Positions 1 to 10,500 of a stretch of DNA of 64,000 nt are shown piece by piece. Numbering within the stretch: position 1 is the stretch's first letter; every line of letters starts with the position of its first letter. Made by a program: the position numbers and the translations under genes. The notes under the pieces are model-generated. The model did no database searches. It was not told the origin of the DNA and saw nothing but the letters and a program-made list of their open reading frames with translations. The stretch covers positions 1,084,823 through 1,148,822 of the forward strand of contig NC_041401.2 in assembly GCF_900747795.2 (NCBI RefSeq). The letters run 5' to 3'. The DNA is from Erpetoichthys calabaricus. Lineage: Eukaryota; Chordata; Cladistia; Polypteriformes; Polypteridae.

Positions 1-480
1 GATCCCAGGTGGTCCGGTGGCCCTCACTCTCAACACGGGGGGGAGGCTCCACAAGGCTGTGTTCCGAGTCCTCCACTAGAGGACTGTGTGGCTGCACAGG
101 TTTGCCGATATCACAGCTGTGGTAGGCCTGATCTCCAGCAACAGCGAGCTGGCTGACCGGGATGGAGTGGAGAGTCAGGACAACAATCTACAGCTGAATG
201 TCAGCCAGACAAAGGAGCAGCAGGGGCACAAGCAGCCATTTCAGTAGTACCAACACTCGGGTGGAGAGGGTGGACAGTGTAAAACACCTCAGTGTCTACA
301 GCACATCAACACCTTGGCACATCATCATCTTTACCACCTCAGACGCCTCACGGATTTCAGGCTGCTCTCCCAAGTACTACACAACTTCTACACATCCACC
401 ATTGAAGGTGTCCTGACAGAAGTACCAGCACCGCCTGGCTCTGCAGAGAGTGGTGTGGTCAGTTACTCCTTTTCACAAAA
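1..480 (+). mobile_element. LINE fragment (Rex1/CR1-like reverse transcriptase end)
   Basis: This is a decayed piece of a non-LTR retrotransposon running into the window from the left. Translated pieces in broken frames resemble the C-terminal half of the reverse transcriptase found in better shape on the minus strand at 34.8–35.5 kb: a FADIT-like catalytic stretch, then an LNVSQTKE-like stretch, then YHLRRLTDF and LHNFYTSTIE. The frames are broken several times, so it is not coding. The family name is approximate. Confidence 0.6.
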
Positions 481-1539
481 ATGGGCATTGGCAGCATAGA
501 TGCATCATTTTATACTGTCTCGAGGTTTGTGAATATATCGATATTTGAATCTTTACTGGTGGTCCGAGCCCCCTAAAAGCCACTCTGATTTGTTCAAAAT
601 GACAAACATAAGCATGTGGGTATCGATTTAGACTGTTTTAAAGTCAACAATTACAAATTTGATGCGATTTTTGATTTTCAATCCTTTACTAGCCTTCTAT
701 GGTGGGTGACAAATGAGAAATTTCAATTCCAATTGAGAAAATGTAAACCTGAAACATTTAAACTGAACGCACACCTTTGAATAATTCAATCACTTGACGT
801 ACCTACTCTCATTTATTACGTACTTGTACCTCATGGAGTAAATCTGTAGCTGTCGTATGAACACTGCTAACTAGGGGGTCTTACACTAACTCAGGTGTTC
901 ACGTTTCTAGAATATTAGTGTAATGGACTCCATTTTGAGGTTTATTGACAGAGCTGAGGGTTTACCCGTTTGTCTCTCTTTGGACTCTTCTGATGACCCG
1001 TGTTGCAGCATTTCACTTCTTATCGCCCCGTGTCTATGTGACCAATACAATCTGACTGGAAGACCACCGGACTTCACACGGCCGCCCATAAACTTGAACC
1101 TGTCGGTCAAACTCGGTCATCTGCAGTTTCATCCATCCAATGCTAACTAACCTGGACCCCCTTTTCATGGCGGTCAGAGCCCACCTTACTGAAATGAGGC
1201 TCAACATTGGCGAGCTCAGACCAGGACGGGAGGCCAGTGTAATGTAATGTGGGGGGGCTTACTGAAGCATGCAAACTGCACTGGCAGTCATCCCGGGGTC
1301 CAAGGGGAGCACACGGCAATGCCCCCCAATCCACCCCCTTGCAGTTACGCGCTGCACTTTCTTGGCTTCACTTCCTGCACATTCCTCCTGGTTCGGTTTG
1401 CAGGGCCAGCTCGGTACGGCCTGCCATTCACGGGACCCTCCGGTGGTCTGCTGTCCTGCCCGGGTTTGCAAGTTCACTCTAAAACTGACCTTCGCAAAGC
1501 CCCTTCGGCTGACTGAGAGTCGAGTCGGCGTCAGGCCCT
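481..1539. other. no gene seen; unique-looking sequence
   Basis: AT-rich up to about 900 and mixed composition after that. Short open frames overlap on both strands but none has family resemblance or splice signals that I can support. Confidence 0.5.
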
Positions 1540-1960
1540 GGGGGGGCGGCTCAGGTGCACAGCTCCTCACCCGCGGGACGCCCCAAAGCGCTATTCGAGG
1601 TCCCATCCATGATGTATCGTCCCCTGGTCGTGTCCGGACGGCAGGCTCGTTTACCTTTACGGTGCCGGCACTCAAGGACATCGGAACGACGGGGTCACGT
1701 CGGCCGTGTATTAACACACCTCGCTGGGACGACGAGCCGAGTTCAGCCGTCACCTCCTGCCGAAGCGGCAGCAGTAAGAGCTCTGGCGTACTCCTCACAC
1801 CTCAAACCCGTAGCGGCGCTTCTCTTACCGTGATGCGATTCGGCCTCCTATCGCTCAGCAGAGGCGCATTAGTCAATATGGCGGCTTCGACAATCTCCGG
1901 CGACCTCTCGGGAAAAGCCGAAGGCCGCCGGCCAACGTATTACGTTTAGAAATGTTTAAA
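1540..1960. promoter_or_regulatory. CpG-rich block with a YY1-like site
   Basis: Many CpG dinucleotides, unlike the flanks. On the plus strand at about 1875 there is CAATATGGCGGC, close to the YY1 consensus that often lies just after the start of housekeeping transcripts. In human, NDUFS1 lies head to head with EEF1B2, so a left-going promoter would be expected in this area. I find no NDUFS1 coding exon. The promoter call rests on base composition and one motif. Confidence 0.3.
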
Positions 1961-2466
1961 AATACAAAATATTGAAGAGCATGCGCCAAAGTACAACTAA
2001 GAAAACTCGTATATGCATTTAAAGCGTTTTTAAAGACGTAAAAAAATAAAGCTTTTTAGGTTCGAACTTTGACCCGTGACGTCACGAGTTCAGACAGCTT
2101 TCGCGTGTGGTTGTGCTGCTGTTACCAGATCTCCAGTGACAGCAGAGTAGGAAGGAGAAGATAAAAATATAATCGTATAATACTAATGGCGTGCTTATGA
2201 ACTGCCGGCTAATTAATTTGACGTGCGCTAATAAAGAAGAGCTGCCGAGACGGTGACGGTCAGATTACTTACTCACGAAATAAATCCGTTTAAATGGCAG
2301 AACAGAGAAGAAGGCGACTGTACGGAATATAAAATAATAATATAGAATAAGTGCACATCTTCATATTTTAGAGTCGGATAGAACTGAAGAGTGAATGGTG
2401 TGAATATTTTCAATTTGTTAGAATATTTTTGAACAATATGTTTTCCCTGATCATTTTTTACAATAA

Positions 2467-2515
2467 TTATCCATCCATCCATCCATTTTCCAACCCGCCG
2501 AATCCAAACACACGG
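2467..2515 (-). mobile_element. SINE fragment, (ATCC)n-tailed family
   Basis: The stretch opens with repeated ATCC and continues with a TTTTCCAACCCG... core, which is the reversed 3′ end of the tRNA-derived SINE seen in fuller copies at 5.8, 20.8 and 38.1 kb. Only about 50 bases remain. Confidence 0.7.
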
Positions 2516-4850
2516 TCACGTTGGTCTGCAGCAATAAATTATTTTTTGGTTTTAATATCACTTGCATAGTGTTAATAATCATTTTTTTGCATACGAAACA
2601 TTAATAAGATAAGTAGCGTTGAAACTTAACGAGGCCGCCGAAGTTCATTGCCTTCAAAGCTGTTCTGCGCACGCGCAGTATTCATCGCACCTCGTACGGC
2701 TCCGTACCCATCGATTTGTGTAACTTTAGGAAATAAGCCGCGAGTGATAACGGTAAAAGTCCGCTGTTCATTCCGTCGCTTTGACTGTTAAACTCGGCCA
2801 TATTTGCACGTGTAGCAGATTTCGACAAGGCAGCACAGATCGTCAGAACACCAGCTCGCGGTCATAAATTCGTCCTTTCCGAGCATTACATGGCAAACGT
2901 TATTGCCGTTTTCTTCGGTTTTATTTGCAAGATTACATTCAGTTTTCTGCATGGTTGTATTTTTGTGGGCCTCGGGACCACCAGACTGAGCCTTTAGTGA
3001 AAAGCGTTTTTGCTGTTTGCAAGTAGCCGCAGTGTGTGGTCAGTCGGTCAGCCAGCATTGCAGCTCAATGGATAACAGAAATGGAAGATTTCAATATTCA
3101 GAAAGACAGCGGGCCAAATAGGAACGTTCTTCTAAAGTGTTTAAGTTATAATAAATATTAATACCGTGCGTAATATTAGAAGCAAAAATCAAAGTGTATT
3201 TGGCAAATGCCTCAGTCCATTGGATTGTATTTAAGGTACAGAGATATCTCAGACTTTTAAAAATATTGGAAAATGTTTTGTTTATTCTTCTCCTCAACTC
3301 CATTACTGCTGTTTCTAATATCTGAGTAATAAATAAATAAAGAAAATCGAGTTTGTGAACTTTGTTTAGTGTTTTCTAATTGCCATTCACATCAACAAAG
3401 CGGGTAAAGGTCCCTGCGGTGATGTGCCACGCAGTGGCGGGGGGGCACTGTGTCACCCTCAATGGGTCACTTGATCTCCCTGTGCTCCTCAATAACAACC
3501 CTCTTAGCCCTTCAGTGAAAAAGCTGAAATTTGGCAGGGTGGTACATCTAGGGCAGTGCCAGTCAAGGCCCATAATGAGCTGTAGGTGGGTGGTCACCCC
3601 AAGTGTCTGGAGCGTGAGTTTGAATGCTGGAGTGCCCACCCCGCTTGACTCCGTGTCCATAGCGCACAGTCAGTATTATTAGAAGTGGTAGGGTGCGGCT
3701 TGAGTTACCAAAACAGCGCCCCTCGGTGTCCATGGGGGGTGGGGGCGACTTGAAGAGCGGGCGCTTATTGAGTCACATAAACAGGGCCCTGTGGTGTGAC
3801 CCGCACCCTGGGTGGCCGCCTTTGTCACCTAATGGATTGGCTGGCACTGACGTGGGGCAAGCCAACAGAACAAGTAAACCCCCCCAAATCTCCAAATGGT
3901 TTTGACAGCTCTGATGACGGTTTGTGTAAACGGACGTGACGGGTGTTTTTGTTTTATTTGTCGATATCTTATTAATATTATGCTCACGTACCTGCTCTGA
4001 GGGCGTGCTTTATGCAAATGAAGGATGAAGCAGAATTGATTGACAGGCCACACTAACCAATAGGGTGGACGGGCGAGTGAAGAGGGGGCGTGGCCTGGAC
4101 AGGAAAAAGAGAGGCGCTCACATTGTGAAATGGAGGGAGAAAGTTTAGCGAAGCTCAGTGGCTTGTAGGCCGCCATCTTGAGCTCTCGCTCAGATCTTCA
4201 CCGGCTCTCATCTTGGTCATCCCGTCTGCTCCGTTGACTTCCAATGTCCCATCGTGGTACTGAAAGCTACAAGGGGGGGCGGACCCCCCTGAGTGCGATG
4301 CTTAAGTGGTGGAATAACCCAACATCAGTCGTGGATAGTGGCGATGCCACAGAAGTTGTGCTGCCGCTCCGCGCTCCGCGCTCCTCACGTTTCTACACGG
4401 GGTAATGGCCTTCACGTGTCTCCTCATGTCTGTGGGCATTAAACTGGCACCACATTCAAATGACAAGAAACACTAAAAGAAATCCTGCACTTGAGCGGAC
4501 GGCGTCTACAAACTGAAACTGTAAGCCTCTGATTGTGACAATGACATTCGGCTGTGGCCAGAGGCTTTGAGAATAAATGACACAAACATGTCTGCTGTCT
4601 CCGTTTTTGTGATGGCAGCAGTTTGCATCTCCTCCAGAATGTCATGAAGAGAATCATCAGAGGAACTGCAAAGTCCCTCACTGCCATGGAAATGAACTTC
4701 AATCCCAAAACCCACTGCATGTCAGCCCTGCCACCGAAGGACCTGCTGACGTCACTTCAGTGATCCTCTCGTTACCTCAGGTGACAGTGACGACGGGGAC
4801 GAGGCTGGAGGTCACTCTGTCACGCTGATGGAGTCACAATAGAGAGGAGA
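2516..4850. other. no gene seen; one NRF1-like palindrome
   Basis: No exon is supported. At 2665–2678 lies CTGCGCACGCGCAG, a near-perfect NRF-1 type site within a locally CpG-rich patch (about 2620–2850). It could mark a housekeeping promoter, possibly left-going. The rest is mixed sequence with scattered short frames. Confidence 0.35.
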
Positions 4851-5249
4851 AGAAGGCGTCAGGGCGTCTCCTAAAGTGGATTCAGCTGGGGGCACCACCA
4901 GGGCAGAGCTGGCTCAGGAATGGCAGCAGGCAGGTGTGGGTGAGGCGAAGACTTTTGGAGGACGGCCTGGTGGGTGTCAAAGAAGAAGAACATCAGGGAC
5001 AGACGGATACTCTGGGATTGGACTGCTGAGAACTGCTGGGTCAAGTCATTGTCTGTCATGAATCCCCTTTCTGATTGTTTGGGGCATCTGGAGAGTAGAT
5101 AAGGTGAGCGGCACTGCCATCAGTCCTGTGCCAGGCCAACAGTAAAACATCCTGGGACCATTCAGGTCAGCCAAGGCAGTGCCACTAATATGGGCTTTAG
5201 GGTACAGTGGTCTGATGGCACATGAAAGACCACTTTGAGCCACCAGAAG

Positions 5250-5700
5250 GATTCACAGGGTTTAAGAAACAAGATTCTCTGCTCTGATGAAGCCAAGTTT
5301 GAACTGTCTGTTGACCTCAATCTGAAGTGACACATCTGGAGGAAATCGCAAAGCCATGTCAGTGGTGAAGCGTGGTGGTGGCAGCATCACAAACGCAGAG
5401 ACTAGACGGGGTCTAGGGAAAGACGAACGGAGCAAAGTTCAAAGATACCATGAATGAAAACTGCCCACTGCCCCCTGGACCACAGACTTGGCCAAAGAGT
5501 CACAAAGCAGAGACGACACAAGAGTGGCTTAGGGACAACTCTGGGAATGTCCTTGAGTGGCCCAGCCAGAGTCCAGATTTAACACCTCTGGAGAGACCTG
5601 ACTGTAGTTGTCCACTAGAGGGTCTCCATCCGACCTGACAGAGCTTGAGAGGACCAGCAGAGAAGAAGAGCAGAAAATCCACAAATCCAGGTGTGCAAAG
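5250..5700 (+). mobile_element. decayed Tc1/mariner-like transposase remnant
   Basis: Broken frames keep the tail of a Tc1-type transposase: a stretch translating to [13 protein letters not shown] matches the usual (W)PxQSPDLNPIE block around the third catalytic acid, and an SVVVAAS-like piece sits where the family has GGGS. Upstream 4850–5250 may be part of the same element. I did not find the terminal inverted repeats. Confidence 0.5.
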
Positions 5701-5783
5701 CTTGGCGTGTCAAACCCAAGAAGACTCTGGGCTGCCAAAGGGGATTCAACTAACAAAGAAAGATACATGGGTTTCTAAAATCT

Positions 5784-6040
5784 GGGCAGCACGGTGGTGC
5801 AGTGGGTAGCGCTGCTGCCTCGCAGTTGGGAGACCTGGGGACCTGGGTTCGCTTCCTGGGTCCTCCCTAACCCTAACCCCGTGTCTGCGTGGGTTTCCTC
5901 CGGGCGCTCCGGTTTCCTCCCACAGTCCAAAGACATGCAGGTTAGGTGGATTGGCGATTCTAAATTAGCCCTAGTGTGTGCTTGGTGTGTGGGTGTGTTT
6001 GTGTGTGTCCTGCGGTGGGTTGGCACCCTGCCCGGGATTG
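5784..6040 (+). mobile_element. tRNA-derived SINE, 3′ end lost
   Basis: The head GGGCAGCACGGTGGTGCAGT and a B-box-like GGGTTCGCTTCC mark the tRNA-derived part, followed by the body with TTTCCTCC and CAAAGACATGCAGG. The copy stops at GCCCGGGATTGGT and runs directly into the satellite at 6041, so its usual (GGAT)n tail is missing. Confidence 0.85.
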
Positions 6041-6603
6041 GTCATTCTAACAAATGGCACATCACAAACATTAACAATGCTTTTATGAATCCCATACCAA
6101 ATGGCATATAACAGAAACTTATGCACTGCATTTGTCATTCCAACAGATGGCACATCACAAACATTTGTAGTAATAAAGTGCACTGCATTTGTCATTCTAA
6201 CAGCTGGCACATCACAAACATTAACAATGCTTTTATGAATCCCATACCAAATGGCATATAACAGAAACTAATGCACTCTATTTGTAATTCCAACAGATGG
6301 TGCATCAAGCATTAGCAATGCTTTTACGAATCCCAACCAAATGGCATATAACAGAGACATATGCGTTGCATTTGTCATTCCAACAGATGGCACATCACAA
6401 ACATTTGTAGTAATAAAGTGCACTGCATTTGTCATTCTAACAGATGGCACATCACAAACATTAACAATGCTTTTATGAATCCCATACCAAATGGCATATA
6501 ACAGAAACGTGTGCACTGCATTTGTCATTCCAACCGATGGTGCATCAAGCATTAGCAATGCTTTTACAAATCCCATAACAAAAGGCATATAACAAAAACA
6601 CAC
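6041..6603. repeat. two-level tandem repeat, about 240-bp higher-order unit
   Basis: Units begin CATTC(T/C)AACAGATGG. Long units of about 88–93 bp and short units of about 57 bp follow one another as long, short, long, long-variant, short, long, long-variant. The pattern recurs at about 240 bp (for example 6135 and 6378). The short unit carries TTTGTAGTAATAAAGTG in place of the long unit's middle. Related single units occur at about 10780–10900 inside EEF1B2 intron 5. The stop-free minus-strand frame through the array is a by-product of the repeat. Confidence 0.85.
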
Positions 6604-7235
6604 AAACGCTTGCCCTTTTATTCAGGTGGATGGTTGTACTTATGGTGGTCTGTTCAGTACTCTTACAGTGAGAGCCAGTGGTCAGAACAGAGGACTGTGA
6701 AACGCAGCTGTGCAGGATGGCTGAGCTCTTTAATGATCTGGTTTGCCTTTTTTAAGGAAGCAAGTGTTGTAGATGTGCTGAACAGCTGGCAGCTGGTGCC
6801 TGTCATTGAGTGCCACCTTCACCACCCTCTGAGATACGTTACCATCTTGAGCTGGGAAGGTGCCACACCAGACTGTGGTGGACTCCCGTGTGCACCTGCA
6901 CAAGTTAGAGAGGGCAGACATCTGAGAACATCGGGGCATGGGGGCCTTCATGGTGCCCACTGCAGTTGATGGTCAGTGAGGGTCACTTCAAGACATGTCA
7001 ATCTTCTTATCCTCTTCACACATCCCCTCTGACGTACTGCATGTTGCTGTGTGTTTTTCAGAATTGTATGCATCCCTGCCTTTTCTGTAGTACTGCTGGG
7101 ATCAGCTCCAGCTCTCTGCAGAAAGGACCATGACAAGAATATGGCCTCTTACCCGTACTTGTCAAATGTTAAGCCATGTTGAAAGGTGTCAAATCTTTTC
7201 TAGTTTTAGCCACTGGCAGACAGAAGAAACAACGT
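6604..7235. other. no gene seen; possible LINE debris
   Basis: The stretch near 6610–6990 has the feel of a reversed LINE remnant (a minus-strand frame of 76 codons at 6730–6960), but I cannot name the family. Nothing else is supported. Confidence 0.3.
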
Positions 7236-7575
7236 TGCCGTCCCGCTGCGCCCCCTGCAGGTCGACTGTCCATCGCTGGTTTGCAGGCGCGCTTTTGAGT
7301 AAAGTGACGTCAAGAGGCGGGAGAGCCGTGCGCTGATACCGGAAATGGGGCGGGAGCTTCATGTGCTGGCTCTGCAGGTGGATGGTATTGGCTGGTGGGG
7401 CAGAGGAGACAAAGATCTGCACGCCGATTGGCTTCTCGCCTTGCCAGTACGCAGTCAGAGGGGCGGAGCCAAGTCTTCCTGCCCTATAAGAAAGCCTTCG
7501 GCCATTTTTGCGGTCCTTTCGTCGGCCCGGTCTTTGCTGTTCGTTGTAGTCTTTGTGTTGAAGTGAAGGTGCACA
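7236..7575 (+). promoter_or_regulatory. EEF1B2: EEF1B2 promoter with TATA box and TOP start
   Basis: A GC box (GGGGCGGAGCC, about 7460) and a TATA box (TATAAG, 7485–7490) precede a pyrimidine run CCTTTC at 7515–7520. The run lies 30 bases after the TATA box and fits a 5′ terminal oligopyrimidine start, as is usual for translation factors. The leader to the ATG would be 61 nt. A CTCF-like core on the minus strand (CCTGCAGGGGGCGCAG) lies at about 7243–7259. The site identities are inference from motif and spacing. Confidence 0.7.
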
Positions 7576-10500
7576 ATGGGCTTCGGTGACCTCAAATCCC
7601 ATGCCGGCCTTAAGGTCCTCAACGACTACTTGGCTGATAAAAGCTACATCGAAGGGTACGTCTAGCGGGGGTGTTCACCGCCACGTGTGCGGCGGTTGGG
7701 AGGAGGAGGCCCTTGCAGAGGCCAGGCGTGCGGCTTAGCCCGGGCGACCAGCCGATGAAAAGCCTCGAGTGAACCGCTGCACCTTATGGACGTTGCTATC
7801 TTCTTGCGAAAAGGACGTGAACGCCCGGTGGGGAGAAATGTGCGGAGGCCCCCCGCCGAAACGGCTGGCTGCGATGGGTCTCCGTGCACGCCTGTTGGGA
7901 ACTGCTGCCAGATGGGGGCGCTGCTGGCCTTTGGAAGGCTGCGTGTCTCCTCTGAGCCGCACGTCCGTCACTCCATTGCGTTTCTTTCTTTTTTTCTCCG
8001 TGCTCTGTTCTTGAAGGTTTGTTCTTGTCCTCCAGGTACGTGCCCTCCCAAGCAGATGTCGTGGTTTTTGAGGCGCTGTCCAGTCCGCCGTCATCGGACC
8101 TCTTTCACGCCCTTCGCTGGTACAACCACATCAGGTCTTACGAGAAGGAGAAGTCGAGGTACGTAGGAGCCGTTGTGCCGTGACAGGGCCGGGCCTGCGC
8201 CTCAAATCTCGGTGGCTTGGCCGGCTTTCATTGTGCAGCTCTGTCGGTTTATATGATGAATTTTTAATCACCATCTTTCGACTGATACTCGATGAAGCTT
8301 TTTTGTTAAATCTGAACAAACCGAAACGTCACTTGTACTGCCCATGGTGTCGTCTCTCTCGGGGTGCCTCATGTCCCGTGTGCTCTCCCCCTTCCAGCCT
8401 GCCAGGAGTAAAGAAGCCCTTGGGAAAGTACGGCCCGGCGGAGATCGAGGACACCACAGCGGCCGAGAGCAAGGCAGCAGCAGCAGCAGCGGCGGCAGAG
8501 GACGACGATGATGACATCGACCTGTTCGGCTCTGACGAGGAGGAGGAGGTGGGTTGGATTGTGAAGGTTTGTCTGTCGAGCGGCCCTTCTTAAAACTGAA
8601 GTTTGTTGGTTTAATTTTAGGAGAGCGAGGAGGCAAAGAGGATCAAAGAAGAACGCCTGGCACAGTACGAGGCAAAGAAGTCGAAGAGTAAGTTGGTGGC
8701 TTGTGGTGTGTTTGGGTAAAGTGCCCTTTTAGTTGAGGCTGGTGAGCTGATGAGCCAATTCACCATCTTTCGGCTGACTGAGTGATGGACCTCCTTACTT
8801 CTGATTGCCAGTCTGGCGTGAAGGCCTGCTTGGCGCTGAACTTGTACAGCAAACTCCAATGGTTTCTCTTTGTCTGTCAGAGCCGGCACTCATCGCCAAA
8901 TCCTCCATTCTCCTTGACGTGAAGCCCTGGGATGACGAGACGGACATGGCAAAGCTGGAAGAGTGCGTTAGGAGTATCAACCTGGACGGCCTGGTGTGGG
9001 GCTCCTGTGAGTGGCCATCTCTTCACTTTATCACTTTTGTTGTGCTGGACGGTTGGGTATTCAGAGGAGCTGCTGCTCCGATGGTGGCATCTGGCTGACG
9101 TGATAGTGGAGTGGTTATGGGATTGATGCTGCGATTTGAATTTCAGATTTACAATTTAGTGTCATTTTAGCATTTCAGCATTAGGTAACGACTCATTTGA
9201 AATCCACACACGGGCATATTTTAAAAACAAGTCCTATTTGTTCATCTGACACATGGCTCATTAAAAATGTATTAAACATATTAACTGAATGGAATCCCAG
9301 GTAGAAGCAATACATTTTTTCCACTTTTGAAATAAAAGTAAATCTCTTGCTCACATCTAAGTGCATACAAGCAAAAGTGCACGGTGTTAGTGTTTGAAAT
9401 GTGGGCTCTCCCCCAATTTAAAGGGGTGGGTGTGACAGGCGAGGGATTGTTTCTCATAGAATTTAAGGATTACATTCAGTTTGTCACTCATATGGCGGAG
9501 GTTCAATTTGAGTTCAACAACAAAGCCCCCCAAAGAAATAAATAGATAATCCTGAGGGGAAATTCAAACTCCAGCAGCAGCATACTGATAAACAATATTA
9601 GAGTGATGATGCAGGTATAACGGACTAACTTTATATTTGTAAATGTTTAAGAACAAGTCGCCATGTACAGCGTGAGTGGACGAGGAAGTTTATTTTAACG
9701 ATTTGTCTTTGTGCAGAGTTCTTGGGTGTGTCGAGTAATTGATTTTTCTAAATCCTTTAATTCTTTGAGCTCCCATGGATGGTACCTGACCACACTGTGT
9801 GTTAAAACTGAAGTCACAAGTGACAAAGTGGACTTTTTGAGTTGACTGCCTGCCCTCAATCAGAGCAGCACCCTGGTACAGTGACTGCAGGGCACCTTAA
9901 AACGCAGACTTCATCGCCTCGTGGTGTACGATGAGCAGTTTCTGCCCTACTTGCTGTCCCTTAGTTTTTGCTCAGTGTCCCTTTTTGTTTCTGCCTTGTC
10001 TGCAGTCACCAGCTCAGCTGTGAGTTACCCAGAGTTTGAGGTGCCGCGCAATGCCATACAGCCTGGCACAGGGTCCGATTAGAGATGGATAAGCCCAAGT
10101 TCATTTGTTAAAATCTGAACAGCCTAACCTGGCCAGTCAAGTCGGGCGAAGTGGGGTTTTGCAGGTTGGCACCTCATTTAAAGGGGGGGGGGGGGGGTGT
10201 CCAATCCCAGGGGGCTGCAGGTTTTCCTTTCTGCCATCTTTAATCAGTTTATGCTGCCCTTTGACTTTTTGTTTTTTGACTGTGTCCTTAAAGTAGATAC
10301 TGATCAAATGTGAAGTGTACCCACAGATGGGCACTCTAACTGGATTTTTATTTGACTTGTGCTCTTTCTGCCATAGCTTTTTTTTTTTTTTTTTTGTATT
10401 GAGGACCTGAGCAGACCATCTGAGCCCCTCACCTTCCTGTTTAGGTGTCCCATAAATTAGCTGGTCATCTGTTGGCTTCTTTGCATCTCATCTCAATTTG

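Noticed and set aside
1269-1949. 226-codon frame in the CpG-rich block
   Set aside because: CpG-rich DNA has few stops; overlapping frames are open on both strands and none has family resemblance.
6041-6603. Repeat-protein frame on the minus strand
   Set aside because: The frame exists only because the satellite units lack stops in that phase; there is no start context or splice structure.
1-7400. NDUFS1 exons expected left of EEF1B2
   Set aside because: I searched the minus strand for the known N-terminal ferredoxin-like protein blocks and saw none; only promoter-like motifs are present.
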